The position numbers and the translations under genes were made by a program. This document shows, one piece after another, positions 14,091 to 22,284 of a DNA stretch of 39,314 bases. The stretch comes from Bacillota bacterium (GTDB taxonomy: Bacteria; Bacillota; Clostridia; Oscillospirales; Oscillospiraceae). Location: NCBI GenBank assembly GCA_029225225.1, contig JAQXWB010000112.1:1-39314 (forward strand), written 5' to 3'. A model generated the notes under the pieces. The model was given only the letters and a program-made list of their open reading frames with translations, did not search any database and was not told the DNA's origin. The first letter of the stretch is position 1. Every line of letters begins with the position of its first letter.

Positions 14091-15329
14091 TTACTTGATG
14101 TTGCCCTGATAGTCAACAGCGATGGTGACTTCGGGAGCATTCTCGGTGTCAGCAGAGACGGTACGAGTGCCGTCGAACAGCTCACCGACGAGAGCGACAT
14201 AGTCATCCTCGGTGAAGTCGTCGGACCACTGAGTGGAGGACGGGATCTGGACATAGTTCAGAGCGGGATCCGCAGAGACAAGACCCAGAGTCTCAACCTT
14301 GCCGCTGTAAGCAGCCCAGTTGTCGTTGACGATGAGCTCGGTCAGCATGGTGTCGACCGTGGGAGCAAGACCCTTCATCGCAGAGGTGACGGTGATGCCG
14401 TCGCCGTACATGCCGTCGATGGTGCCCTTCTGGTCAACGTCAACGCCGATGACCTTCGCGCCCTCAACCTTCTGCGCAGCCTCGCCGGCAGAGGTGAAGA
14501 TGCCGCCGCCGCAAGCGAAGACGACTTCGACGCCCTTGTTCTGATACCAAGTGTCCATGTAAGCGGTGATGTCAGCGTCGCCAGAGAACTGGTTGCCATA
14601 GACATACTCGATGGCAACGTCGCCGGTGATGCCCAGCTCAGCAGCAGCCGCGTCGCAGCCCTGCACGAAGCCGTAGCCATAGCGGACAACAGCGGGAACA
14701 GCCATGCCGCCGAGGAAGCCGAGGTGCTTGTAGCCGAGCTTCACAGCAGCGTAGCCAGCCATGTAACCGGCAAGCTCTTCCTGATAAACAGCGGAGTAAA
14801 CGTTTGCGGGATAGACATAGGACCAATCTTCGACGGTGCCGGCAGCATCCTGCAGGTCATACTCGCCGACGTCAAGGGCGATGTACTTCACATCGGGATA
14901 GTTCTCAGCGGTCTCAACAATCGCGCCAGCGAAAGCGAAGCCCGGGAGAAGGAGGACGTTGTAGCCATCGGCAACAGCCTGGTCGATAGCAGCAACACGC
15001 TCAGCGGTGGAGTCGCCGGTCGGCTTGTAGTAGGTGAAGTCAACGCCGTTGGCTGCGCACCATGCCTTGCCGGCATCATAGGTGGTCTGGTTGAAGGACT
15101 GGTCGGTGATATCGCCGTAGTCGGTAACCATGGCTACGCGATAGTCGCTTGCGGGAGCGGGATCGGTGGGCTCAGGCTCGGTTGGATCGTCGCTGGATGC
15201 AGCGGGAGCACTGGTGCTGGGGTCGGTGGCCTCGGTGTTGGCCGTGGTTTCCTTCTCATCGCCCGAGCAGCCGGCAAACAGGCAGGCTACCATGCACAGG
15301 GCGAGGAGGAGAGCAACAAGTTTCTTCAT
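14091..15329 (-). CDS. bmpA: BMP family nucleoside-binding lipoprotein
   Basis: A 412-aa extracellular lipoprotein of the basic-membrane-protein (Med/PnrA) family, the substrate-binding subunit for the nucleoside transporter encoded downstream. The signal peptide is MKKLVALLLALCMVACLFAGC, with lipidation expected at Cys21. A Thr/Glu/Pro-rich linker spans residues 25-60. The binding domain begins YRVAMVTDYGDITDQSFNQ, where the D-x-SFNQ stretch lines the purine nucleoside pocket in PnrA. VIGVDVDQKGTIDGMYGDG near the C-terminus is also typical. The ATG follows GGAGGTAAGAAA. No clear promoter is visible just upstream, so it may be read from cdd. Its terminator separates it from the other transporter genes. 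Confidence 0.93.
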   Translation of the reverse strand: MKKLVALLLALCMVACLFAGCSGDEKETTANTEATDPSTSAPAASSDDPTEPEPTDPAPASDYRVAMVTDYGDITDQSFNQTTYDAGKAWCAANGVDFTYYKPTGDSTAERVAAIDQAVADGYNVLLLPGFAFAGAIVETAENYPDVKYIALDVGEYDLQDAAGTVEDWSYVYPANVYSAVYQEELAGYMAGYAAVKLGYKHLGFLGGMAVPAVVRYGYGFVQGCDAAAAELGITGDVAIEYVYGNQFSGDADITAYMDTWYQNKGVEVVFACGGGIFTSAGEAAQKVEGAKVIGVDVDQKGTIDGMYGDGITVTSAMKGLAPTVDTMLTELIVNDNWAAYSGKVETLGLVSADPALNYVQIPSSTQWSDDFTEDDYVALVGELFDGTRTVSADTENAPEVTIAVDYQGNIK

Positions 15330-15437
15330 TTTCTTACCTCCAAAATTTTTGTTTGCGGTCTTACCGCTTACTACATTGTTGCACAAAATCATGTAAAAAT
15401 CAAGATGCTGCTAAAAATTTGTTGAATATTACCAAAA

Positions 15438-15851
15438 TCACCGTTCCAAATCCTCTTTTGAGAAGCTCAAAGGCAGCAAATTAGTCAAAGTTGTCTCCAA
15501 AACAGTGCCGTCTCCCTTGCTCAAAATTATTTTGAAGTCATCTTTACAGAATTCGCGCATTACCTGACGGCAGATGCCGCAGGGCGCGCAAAGCTCGCTG
15601 ACCGGCTCGCCCGCCTTGCCGCCGACGATGGCAATCGCCTCAAAATCACGCTCGCCCTGATAGACGGCGGTGAAAAAGGCTGTCCGCTCTGCGCAGTTTG
15701 TTGCGCCGTAGGATGAGTTTTCAATGTTGCAGCCCTGATAGACCTTTCCGTCCCTCATCAGCAGCGCAGCGCCGACGGCGAAGTTGGAATATGGCACATA
15801 GGCATGCTCTCGCGCCTCAATGGCGAGATTGACTAATTCCAAAGATGTCAT
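15438..15851 (-). CDS. cdd: Cytidine deaminase
   Basis: A 137-aa homotetrameric-type cytidine deaminase that converts (deoxy)cytidine to (deoxy)uridine. The zinc site is complete, with CAERTAFFTA (Cys and catalytic Glu) and PCGICRQVMREF (two Cys). The substrate block NFAVGAALLMRDGKVYQGCN followed by IENSSYG is intact. The size is standard for the short form. The ATG follows AGAAAGGAGAGAACATAGA. It lies between deoB and bmpA on the same strand, consistent with pyrimidine nucleoside salvage feeding Udk and Tdk. Confidence 0.96.
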   Translation of the reverse strand: MTSLELVNLAIEAREHAYVPYSNFAVGAALLMRDGKVYQGCNIENSSYGATNCAERTAFFTAVYQGERDFEAIAIVGGKAGEPVSELCAPCGICRQVMREFCKDDFKIILSKGDGTVLETTLTNLLPLSFSKEDLER

Positions 15852-15896
15852 TCTATGTTCTCTCCTTTCTTAACAAAGTGAATGGTTAACACTTGA

Positions 15897-16073
15897 TGTA
15901 GGGCGGGGATATGTCCCCCAAGGCAGCAAAGCAGCAGACAGCATAGACGAAAAAGTCTTTACACGGTTGGTAGTTCCTGCACGAGATTACCGCGTCGCCT
16001 GCGCAGCCGTTGGCGACGAAGGAGCCTTACGGATGCGGCGTACTCCTTGCGGGTGTGCGCTCCTCGCAATGAC
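15897..16073. repeat. Half copy of the MITE-like element with an expanded centre
   Basis: The left arm TGTAGGGCGGGGATATGTCC, the AGCAGCAGACAGCATAGACG stretch, GGTAGTTCCTGCACGAGATT and one side of the central palindrome are present. The palindrome is interrupted by about 55 bases with an internal inverted repeat, and the right half of the element is missing. The element abuts the 3' end of deoB. Confidence 0.7.
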
Positions 16074-16094
16074 AAATTGGGGGGGCTTCAGCGG

Positions 16095-17261
16095 TTACAC
16101 GATCTCCTTTGCAAAGCTCTTGCCGGGGGTCTTGAAGTCCACGCCGAGCAGCTCGGTCACGGTTGCGGCGATATCCGCAAAGCTCATGCGCGTGCCGAGG
16201 TTAACGGGCTTGACCTGCTTGCCCGCGATCAGCAGCGGCACATACTCGCGCGTATGGTCGGTCGTTTCGGTATAGGCGGGATCGCAGCCGTGGTCGGCAG
16301 TAATCATCACGATATCGTCCTCGCCTAACTTCTCCATAAATTCCGCAAGCCAGCCGTCAAACTCCGTCAACGCGGCGGCATAGCCGTCGATGTTGCGGCG
16401 GTGACCGTAAAGCATATCAAAATCCACAAGGTTGATGAAGCACAGACCGTGGAAATCGCGGTCGGCATATGCCATCGTCTTGTTCAGTCCGTCGGTGTTG
16501 CCCTTGGTATAGGTGTACTCTGTCGTGCCGCGATGCGCGAAGATGTCATAGATCTTGCCGACACCGATGGAGTCCAGCCCCGCTGCCTTCACCGCGTCGA
16601 GCATGGTTTCTGCGGGCGGCTCAAGGGAGAAGTCGTGGCGGTTGGAGGTGCGGGTGAAACCGTCCTTGGCGTTACCGATGAACGGGCGGGCAATGACTCT
16701 GCCCACGCCGTGCTTGCCGACGAGGAGCTTGCGCGCAATACGGCAGTATTCATAAAGCTGTTCGGGCGGGACGATATCCTCATGAGCGGCGATCTGAAAG
16801 ACGGAGTCGGCGGAGGTATAGACGATCAGGTCGCCCGTCTTCATATGCTCCTCGCCGTACTTGTTGATGACCTCCGTGCCGGACCACGGTGCGTTGGCAA
16901 GCACGCCTCTGCCCGTTGCCTCGCGGAAGGGCTTCAAAAGCTCCTCGGGGAAGCCGTTGGGATAGGTGGGCAGCGGGTCGGGCGAGACAATGCCCGCGAT
17001 CTCCCAGTGACCGATGGTGGTATCCTTGCCCATCGACGCCTCCTTCAAGCGGGCGCAGGCACCCTTCTGCCGGGCGGTCTTAGGCAGGAAATCCACGGTG
17101 TCGATGTTGCCGAGACCGTAAGCCAGCATATTCGGAATATGCAGCTTATCAGAGGTCGAGCAGCTTTTCAGCGTGTTGACGCCGTGGTCGCCAAAGGATG
17201 CGGCATCCGGCATCTCGCCGCAGCCGCAGGAATCCAAAACAAACAAAAATACGCGTTTCAT
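16095..17261 (-). CDS. deoB: Phosphopentomutase
   Basis: A 388-aa alkaline-phosphatase-superfamily mutase that converts (deoxy)ribose-1-phosphate, released by DeoD, into the 5-phosphate. Metal and nucleophile motifs are VFLFVLDSCGCGEMPDA (N-terminal Asp), KDTTIGHWEIAG (the phosphorylated Thr region), DFDMLYGHRRN and ITADHGCDPAYTETTDHTRE. The length is normal. The ATG at 17261 has GAGGAGA 7 bases upstream and is preferred to an ATG five codons earlier. It follows deoD with an 84-base spacer that holds a palindromic repeat. Confidence 0.96.
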   Translation of the reverse strand: MKRVFLFVLDSCGCGEMPDAASFGDHGVNTLKSCSTSDKLHIPNMLAYGLGNIDTVDFLPKTARQKGACARLKEASMGKDTTIGHWEIAGIVSPDPLPTYPNGFPEELLKPFREATGRGVLANAPWSGTEVINKYGEEHMKTGDLIVYTSADSVFQIAAHEDIVPPEQLYEYCRIARKLLVGKHGVGRVIARPFIGNAKDGFTRTSNRHDFSLEPPAETMLDAVKAAGLDSIGVGKIYDIFAHRGTTEYTYTKGNTDGLNKTMAYADRDFHGLCFINLVDFDMLYGHRRNIDGYAAALTEFDGWLAEFMEKLGEDDIVMITADHGCDPAYTETTDHTREYVPLLIAGKQVKPVNLGTRMSFADIAATVTELLGVDFKTPGKSFAKEIV

Positions 17262-17297
17262 AGAATTTCTCCTCATGTAATAATGTTGAAAAGGTCA

Positions 17298-17328
17298 GTA
17301 CAGGGGCGGACAAGCGCCGTCCGCCCCC
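17298..17328. repeat. Palindromic repeat between deoD and deoB
   Basis: GTACAGGGGCGGAC, AAGCGCC, GTCCGCCCC is the same family as the units at 2,926 and 13,882. It would form a strong hairpin in a deoD-deoB transcript but has no T-tract. Confidence 0.65.
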
Positions 17329-17345
17329 AATTGGATTCGGTTTTC

Positions 17346-18086
17346 TTATTTTTCGAGCTTGACCGCCGTCTCCAGCGCAACCTCCATCATCTCGCGGAAG
17401 GAGGTCTGACGCTCCTCAGCGGGCAGCGCCTCGCCGGTGAGCATATGGTCGGAGATCGTGCAGATGCACAGGGCGTTCTTCTTCCAGCGTGCAGCGGTCA
17501 TATAAAGACCTGCCGCCTCCATCTCGCACGCCATAACGCCCATCTTCTGCCACGCGGGAACCGTCTGCAACACTTCGGGCACGCCCTCATCGTCATTGTA
17601 GAAGTTATCGGTGGACAGGACGTTGCCGACATGGTAGGTCGCGCCGACCTGCTCGCAGGACTCGACTGCCTTGCGCATCATTTCGTAGGAGGCAATGGGC
17701 GCAAAGGTACCGTCGATGTGGTACTGATGCAGGAAGTTGGAGTCGGTGCAGGCACCCTGCGCGATGACGATATCACGGACATGGATATCGGGGTTAATGG
17801 AGCCTGCCGAGCCGATACGCATAATGTTCCGCACACCGAACGCATTGTAAAGCTCGTAGGAATAGATGCCGATGGAGGGAATGCCCATGCCGGACGCCAT
17901 AACCGAGACTTTCACGCCCTTGTAGAAGCCGGTGTAGCCTTGCACGCCGCGGACATTGTTGACAAGCTTGGCGTTTTCAAGGAAGTTTTCCGCAATGTAC
18001 TGCGAGCGGAGCGGGTCGCCGGGCATCAGGACGGTCTGACCGAAATCCTCGGGCTTGGCGTTGATGTGGGGAGTCGGATAATTCAT
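17346..18086 (-). CDS. deoD: Purine-nucleoside phosphorylase, DeoD type
   Basis: A 246-aa hexameric-family phosphorylase that splits purine (deoxy)nucleosides into base and (deoxy)ribose-1-phosphate. The N-terminal phosphate-site block is TVLMPGDPLRSQYIAENFL. VMASGMGIPSIGIYSYEL, RIGSAGSINPDIHVRDIVIA, CEMEAAGLYMTA and CTISDHMLTGE (catalytic Asp) are all intact. The ATG follows AAAGGAGAACTACTT. The frame is open further upstream, but that region is the 3' end of tdk. It follows tdk by 37 bases and likely shares its promoter. Confidence 0.96.
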   Translation of the reverse strand: MNYPTPHINAKPEDFGQTVLMPGDPLRSQYIAENFLENAKLVNNVRGVQGYTGFYKGVKVSVMASGMGIPSIGIYSYELYNAFGVRNIMRIGSAGSINPDIHVRDIVIAQGACTDSNFLHQYHIDGTFAPIASYEMMRKAVESCEQVGATYHVGNVLSTDNFYNDDEGVPEVLQTVPAWQKMGVMACEMEAAGLYMTAARWKKNALCICTISDHMLTGEALPAEERQTSFREMMEVALETAVKLEK

Positions 18087-18123
18087 AAGTAGTTCTCCTT
18101 TCAAGCTATGTGAAAATTTTTTC

Positions 18124-18708
18124 TTATCTGACTTTGCGGTGCTCTCGGATGTTGCGCATCCAGCACTTGTGGCACATGGCAATATAGCGGTCGTTGCCGC
18201 CCATGAGTATCTGCGCGCCCTCGGTGACGATATAACCATCCTCGCCGACGCGGGCGTTGGTAGTCGCCTTCGCGCCGCAGTCGCAGATCGTCTTGATCTC
18301 CGTGATGGTGTCCGCGACCTCAAACAGGCGGCGGCTGCCGGGGAAAAGCGTGCTACGGAAATCCGTCCGCAAGCCGAAGCAGAGGACGGGAACATTCTCG
18401 GCATCCACGATCTCGCGGAGCTGGTCGATCTGTTCCGGAGTCATGAACTGGCACTCATCGACAATGATGACATCGGTCTTCTCCTGCCGCGCAAACAGCT
18501 CCCGAATATCCGTTTCCGGTGCAATGACCTCCGCCGGTGCTTCCAGCCCGACACGGCTGCGCAGAATGATCGCGCCGTCGCGGTTATCCGCGGATGGCTT
18601 GATCAGCCAGACGCGCATGCCGTTCTCCTCGTAGTTATACTTGGTGATGAGCGCCTGCGCCGTCTTGGACGAACCCATCGCGCCATACTTGAAATACAGC
18701 TTTGCCAT
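18124..18708 (-). CDS. tdk: Thymidine kinase
   Basis: A 194-aa type II thymidine kinase. The P-loop is YGAMGSSKTAQAL, the Walker B/catalytic region is VIIVDECQFM, and the lasso region has TEIKTICDCGAKA. The structural zinc is held by CDC and MCHKCW, so the zinc domain is complete. The ATG follows ATAGGAGGCAGTGTC. A TTGCAT-N17-TATAAT promoter upstream shows that the longer open frame is not used. It is the first gene of tdk-deoD-deoB, a unit for capturing deoxynucleosides. Confidence 0.96.
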   Translation of the reverse strand: MAKLYFKYGAMGSSKTAQALITKYNYEENGMRVWLIKPSADNRDGAIILRSRVGLEAPAEVIAPETDIRELFARQEKTDVIIVDECQFMTPEQIDQLREIVDAENVPVLCFGLRTDFRSTLFPGSRRLFEVADTITEIKTICDCGAKATTNARVGEDGYIVTEGAQILMGGNDRYIAMCHKCWMRNIREHRKVR

Positions 18709-18744
18709 GACACTGCCTCCTATATTTCTGTTTCTTCTGTCCCT

Positions 18745-18773
18745 ATTATACAGGACACGCAGCAGGAATGCAA
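18745..18773 (-). promoter_or_regulatory. Sigma-A promoter of tdk-deoD-deoB
   Basis: TTGCAT (18768-18773), a 17-base spacer and TATAAT (18745-18750) on the minus strand. The 333-base gap between tdk and the tRNA also holds the tRNA promoter and short AT-rich palindromes, but no gene. Confidence 0.8.
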
Positions 18774-18974
18774 GGGACATTTGCAGCGTCCGCAGAAGGT
18801 TCGGTAGGATATATTATATACCCTCTCGCCGCAAAGCGCAAGCGCTAATTTGTGATAATGCACAAAGAATTCAAGATTTTTCCTTTATAACTGTCACAAT
18901 TCCCCTTGCTCCGTCCACCTTGACCCGTGCCTCCGGTTTTTTTCACGCAGGCAGCATTTTTTCTGCGCTATGGC

Positions 18975-19003
18975 TTGACGCGGAGAAAAAGTAATGCTAA
19001 AAT
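18975..19003 (+). promoter_or_regulatory. Promoter of tRNA-Leu
   Basis: TTGACG (18975-18980), a 17-base spacer and TAAAAT (18998-19003), 38 bases upstream of the mature 5' end. Confidence 0.75.
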
Positions 19004-19041
19004 AGATGCCGTGCAGCGGGCACTCCCCTGCCAAACACCCT

Positions 19042-19128
19042 GCCGCTGTGTTGGAATAGGTAGACAAAGCGGACTTAAAATCCGCCGGTAGCGATACCGT
19101 ACCGGTTCGAGTCCGGTCAGCGGCACCA
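19042..19128 (+). tRNA. tRNA-Leu, anticodon UAA
   Basis: The acceptor stem GCCGCTG pairs with CAGCGGC. The anticodon stem GCGGA/TCCGC closes the loop CTTAAAA, giving anticodon TAA for UUA. A long variable arm (CGGTAGCGATACCG) marks the class II leucine type. The T loop GGTTCGAGTCC is intact, and the terminal CCA is encoded. No other tRNA gene adjoins it. Confidence 0.96.
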
Positions 19129-19270
19129 GAAACGCCCCGTGAACGGCGGCTTAGATAAGAGATAATGGATAATAGTGAATAGATCATAGATTTTTGCCGC
19201 AGCTCGTGGCGTTTCTGTATTATTCTCTATTCTCTATTATCTCTTATCTCTTATCTATTCTCTAAAGGAG
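19128..19270 (+). repeat. Nested inverted repeats downstream of tRNA-Leu
   Basis: AGAAACGCC (19128-19136) pairs with GGCGTTTCT (19208-19216), with inner GC-rich pairing. A second pair, AGATAAGAGATAAT and ATTATCTCTTATCT, links the region near 19,153 with that near 19,237. The right part is a simple-sequence run of TATTCTC/TATCTCT units. The whole may fold as one long stem in the tRNA primary transcript or mark the edge of an inserted segment. Confidence 0.6.
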
Positions 19271-19279
19271 AGCACCGCT

Positions 19280-19408
19280 ATGAGTCAAGACAGCATCATT
19301 TTGACGAAATCCCTGAAGTTTGCAACGCGAATCGTGAAGCATTATCAGTAAACCCGCAATTTGCCGGAAGCTCCGGAAAAGCAATTGCCGTCTGTTGAGG
19401 ATATATAA
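19280..19408 (+). pseudogene. Remnant of a four-helix-bundle (IVS-like) protein gene
   Basis: A good Shine-Dalgarno (AAAGGAG) precedes an ATG and 23 codons that end in TAA at 19349. IILTKSLKFATRIVKHYQ resembles the first helix of the four-helix-bundle protein family (TIGR02436/S23), which typically reads K-S-x-x-FA-x-RI-V-x-LY. The frame continues after the stop for about 18 codons to another TAA, with no match to the rest of the family. The usual length is about 120 aa, so this is a truncated remnant. The family call rests on a short segment. Confidence 0.5.
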
Positions 19409-19490
19409 AAAAGAATGGAGCGGATTGTTTCAGAGTTAGGATTTACCTGCAAAAGTCTCGAAATATTTTTTCCGTACCGATTAGTAATAC

Positions 19491-19522
19491 ACGCCCTCTT
19501 TTGGTTTTACAAAAGAGGGCGT
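19491..19522 (+). terminator. Hairpin downstream of the remnant gene
   Basis: ACGCCCTCTTTT, an 8-base loop and AAAAGAGGGCGT form a 12-bp stem followed by CTGTTATT. It is probably the terminator of whatever transcript entered from the tRNA side. Confidence 0.6.
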
Positions 19523-19540
19523 CTGTTATTCCGGCAGAAA

Positions 19541-19583
19541 AACGATACCCTGCAAAAGCAAGGACATCTCGCTTTTGCAGGGT
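19541..19583 (-). terminator. Intrinsic terminator of guaD
   Basis: On the minus strand ACCCTGCAAAAGC and GCTTTTGCAGGGT form a 13-bp stem, followed by ATCGTTTTT. It lies 13 bases past the guaD stop. Confidence 0.8.
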
Positions 19584-19595
19584 ATTTCTCTTTGC

Positions 19596-20867
19596 TTAAA
19601 AAAGGCGCGTGCCACTGACGAATTTTGCGGCGATGTGGCGCTCGTCCGCCTGATAGATGCAGCGCTCCAGCCGCGCGCGGAGGGTCAGCTCCTGCGGATG
19701 CTCCAAGGCGGAATCATCCAGCACGAGGGCATCAAATTCGTAGCCGTCTGCAAAGCTGCCGACCTTGCCGAAGAAGCTGCCGCCGCCGAGGGTGGCAAGA
19801 TAGAACGCCTGATCGACCGTGAGCGGCTTGACCTCCTGATCCAGCAGCCGCCAGCGGAGCTTCGACGCGCGGATCGCGCCCGCCATCACTTGGAACATAT
19901 TCTCCGTATCGCCGCCGGCGACATCCGACGCCAGTCCGACGCGCAAGCCCGCCTCCATATACTTGGCAATCGGCGCGACGCCGGAGGCGAGATTCGTGTT
20001 GGACAGCGGCGAGTGCGCGATAAACACGCCGTTTTTCTTCATCAGCTCCAGTTCTTCGTCCGACGAATGGACGCAGTGCGCCATGATGCAGGGATGATCG
20101 CCGCCGAAGAGTCCGAAACGGTCGTAAGCCTCGCCGTAAAATTCGGTATCCGGGCAAAGTTCCTTGACCCATGCGATCTCTCCGAAGTTTTCGGAAAGAT
20201 GGCTCTGCAGCGGAAGCGCATACTTTTCCAATAAGCCGCGCAGACCTTGCAGGAGCGCGTCACTACAGGAGGGGACAAAGCGCGGCGTCAGGATCGGCTT
20301 TGTCCTTGCAAAGCGCGACTTCGTCTCGCAGATCCAATGTTCGGTCGCCGCAACGGACTTTTTCGCGCTTTCCTCGCACAGGTAGTCGGGACTGTTGCGA
20401 TCCATATTGACCTTACCGACATAGGAGATCAGTCCGCTGTTCTCCATTTTTTCCATCAGCAGCTCGGTCGCAGGTGTATGTATGGTAGCAAAGCAAACGG
20501 CGCGGGTCGTTGCGCTGCGGCGCAAATGCGAGACGAACTGACCGTAAGCGCGGTCGGCATAGTCAAGCTGCGCATATTTTGACTCCTCGGGGAAGGTATA
20601 GGTATTGAGCCAGTCCAGCAGCTCCATGTCCATTCCCAGCCCACGGAACGCAAACTGCGGCGCGTGGATATGCAGGTCGATCAGCCCCGGGATCACCAGC
20701 CGATCCCCGAAATCGGTCAGCGGGAGGGCGGCATAGCGTTCCGGCAGCGCGTCAAATATACCGGCACAAACGCCGTCCTCGCACACCAAATAGGCTTGCG
20801 GTCTTATATTAATTTGATTACTGTTTATACTGTAGCAGAGATTGCCTCTGATCACAAAGCTACTCAT
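19596..20867 (-). CDS. guaD: Guanine deaminase
   Basis: A 423-aa amidohydrolase that converts guanine to xanthine. The metal-binding and family-diagnostic motif is PGLIDLHIHAPQFAFRGLGM, since HIHAPQ marks guanine deaminases. It is followed by LDWLNTYTFPEE, LQSHLSENFGEI (metal His), AHCVHSSDEEL and LASDVAGGD (catalytic/metal Asp). All key residues are present. The ATG follows AAGGGGATCATT, and a TTGACA-N17-TAAAAT promoter lies upstream. It stands at the upstream end of the salvage region and would process guanine released by DeoD. Confidence 0.93.
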   Translation of the reverse strand: MSSFVIRGNLCYSINSNQINIRPQAYLVCEDGVCAGIFDALPERYAALPLTDFGDRLVIPGLIDLHIHAPQFAFRGLGMDMELLDWLNTYTFPEESKYAQLDYADRAYGQFVSHLRRSATTRAVCFATIHTPATELLMEKMENSGLISYVGKVNMDRNSPDYLCEESAKKSVAATEHWICETKSRFARTKPILTPRFVPSCSDALLQGLRGLLEKYALPLQSHLSENFGEIAWVKELCPDTEFYGEAYDRFGLFGGDHPCIMAHCVHSSDEELELMKKNGVFIAHSPLSNTNLASGVAPIAKYMEAGLRVGLASDVAGGDTENMFQVMAGAIRASKLRWRLLDQEVKPLTVDQAFYLATLGGGSFFGKVGSFADGYEFDALVLDDSALEHPQELTLRARLERCIYQADERHIAAKFVSGTRLF

Positions 20868-20900
20868 AATGATCCCCCTTAGAATTTCTTCTGAAGGTAT

Positions 20901-20929
20901 ATTTTACATGGTTTCAGCGATTTTGTCAA
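20901..20929 (-). promoter_or_regulatory. Sigma-A promoter of guaD
   Basis: A perfect TTGACA (20924-20929), a 17-base spacer and TAAAAT (20901-20906) on the minus strand. The -35 box contains the TGA stop codon of cca. Confidence 0.85.
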
Positions 20930-22284
20930 TCATTTTCCTCGCGTGAAAGCAAAGCTTGTGCATAATTCACAAGAGCATTCCGTTCATTTGCAAGCTTTCC
21001 GTCCAGAACCGCGTCCAAAAGCTGCTGCAAAAGCGCGCCGACCCGCTTCCCGCGAGGCACTCCCATCGCGAGGATATCGTCGCCCCCGATCTTCAGCGTG
21101 CGCAGGGAAAGGCATTGCTCCTCGCGCAGAACGCACACAAGCAGCGCCTCCGCCTGCTGCGTCATCGCCTCAATCGCTTCCGCTTCCTCCGTCCCCTTGC
21201 CGAGGCGATCCGCACGGCGCAGACGCAGCAGCAAACGCACGGTGTCCTCTCCATAGCGCGCGAGCAGCCGCCGCAGCCGCCGCTCATCCATTGGCCGCAA
21301 CGCAAAATCATGCCCGCCCACCAGCGTTGTGACAAGCTTGCTCGTCGCGTTGTCATAGTGCAAACGGCGAAGGATCGCTTCCGTCATTGCCGCGCTGACG
21401 ACCGCATGACCGTAAAAATGCCCGATCAGGTTTTTATCGAAGGAAAAGACTGCAGGCTTTCCGATATCGTGCAGCAGCACGGCAAGACGCAGCGCCTCCT
21501 GCGGCTCCGATGCCTGCAACGCGCAAAGCGTGTGCTTCCAAACATCAAAGGCGTGATGCGGATTATACTGCCGAAAGCCGATACACGGCGCAAGCTCCGG
21601 CAGAATCACACACAGCACATCGGAGAATTCCGCCAGCACCGCCGCCGCGTTTTTGCCGCAGAGAAGCCCCTTCAGCTCCTTACGCAGCCGCTCCGGAGCA
21701 ACGGAACGCAAGCGCTCCCGCTGCGCATGGATGGCGGCAGCGGTCTCCTCCGCGACGGAGAAGCCTAACTTCGCGGCAAAACGAAGCGCGCGCATGATCC
21801 GCAGCGCGTCCTCCGTAAAGCGCTCCTCGGGCGCGCCGACGCAGCGGATCGCACCTTTTTGCAGATCCTCCGCGCCGCTGAAGCAGTCAATGACCACGCC
21901 GTCTGCATCGGCTGCCATCGCGTTGACAGTAAAATCCCGCCGCGCAAGATCGCCGCGCAGGGAGCTTAGAAACCGCACCTCGTCAGGATGACGGCTGTCG
22001 GAATAGCTACCTTCCGCGCGGAAGGTGGTAACCTCAAACGCTTCTCCCTCCGACAACACGGTCACCGTTCCGTAACGTACACCAGTCAGAATCGTTCGCT
22101 CCTCGGAGAAGCACGCGATGATTTCCTGCGGTGTCGCGTTCGTGCAGATATCCCAGTCCTGCGGCGCAGCGCCCAGCAGGCTGTCGCGCACACAGCCGCC
22201 GACCGCATACGCCGAAAAGCCCGCCGAAGACAGACGCCGTAAAACGGCTGCGGTCTTTGGCGGGAGCAAAATCGTCCGATTCAC
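20926..22284 (-). CDS. cca: CCA tRNA nucleotidyltransferase with HD domain
   Basis: A 452-aa class II nucleotidyltransferase that repairs or adds the 3' CCA of tRNAs. The head has YAVGGCVRDSLLGAAPQDWD, with the catalytic DxD in DWDICTNATP. RRDFTVNAMAADADG and EDALRIMRALRFAAKLGF follow at the expected spacing. An HD phosphohydrolase domain lies at about residues 250-350 (LAVLLHDIGKP, then GHFYGHAVVSAAMTEA, with HD at the metal site). The start is a GTG overlapping the stop of the zinc-ribbon gene (GTGA), with only a weak Shine-Dalgarno (GAAGAA). Translation therefore probably depends on coupling. Confidence 0.93.
   Translation of the reverse strand: MNRTILLPPKTAAVLRRLSSAGFSAYAVGGCVRDSLLGAAPQDWDICTNATPQEIIACFSEERTILTGVRYGTVTVLSEGEAFEVTTFRAEGSYSDSRHPDEVRFLSSLRGDLARRDFTVNAMAADADGVVIDCFSGAEDLQKGAIRCVGAPEERFTEDALRIMRALRFAAKLGFSVAEETAAAIHAQRERLRSVAPERLRKELKGLLCGKNAAAVLAEFSDVLCVILPELAPCIGFRQYNPHHAFDVWKHTLCALQASEPQEALRLAVLLHDIGKPAVFSFDKNLIGHFYGHAVVSAAMTEAILRRLHYDNATSKLVTTLVGGHDFALRPMDERRLRRLLARYGEDTVRLLLRLRRADRLGKGTEEAEAIEAMTQQAEALLVCVLREEQCLSLRTLKIGGDDILAMGVPRGKRVGALLQQLLDAVLDGKLANERNALVNYAQALLSREEND

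Noticed and set aside
15330-15437. Purine riboswitch ahead of bmpA
   Set aside because: The conserved loop-loop sequences and the P1-P3 arrangement are absent. The interval is AT-rich without strong structure.
16401-18092. A 563-codon plus-strand open frame
   Set aside because: It lies antisense to deoB and deoD, whose motifs are complete. It is rich in His, Gly, Val and Asp, as expected for a shadow of GC-rich third positions.
18894-19187. A 97-codon minus-strand frame across the tRNA
   Set aside because: It is the antisense of tRNA-Leu (the translated GAADRTRTGTVSLPADFKSA pattern is a familiar artefact of class II tRNA genes).
19415-19618. 67-codon plus-strand frame
   Set aside because: It reads through two terminator hairpins and has no adequate Shine-Dalgarno or recognisable sequence.
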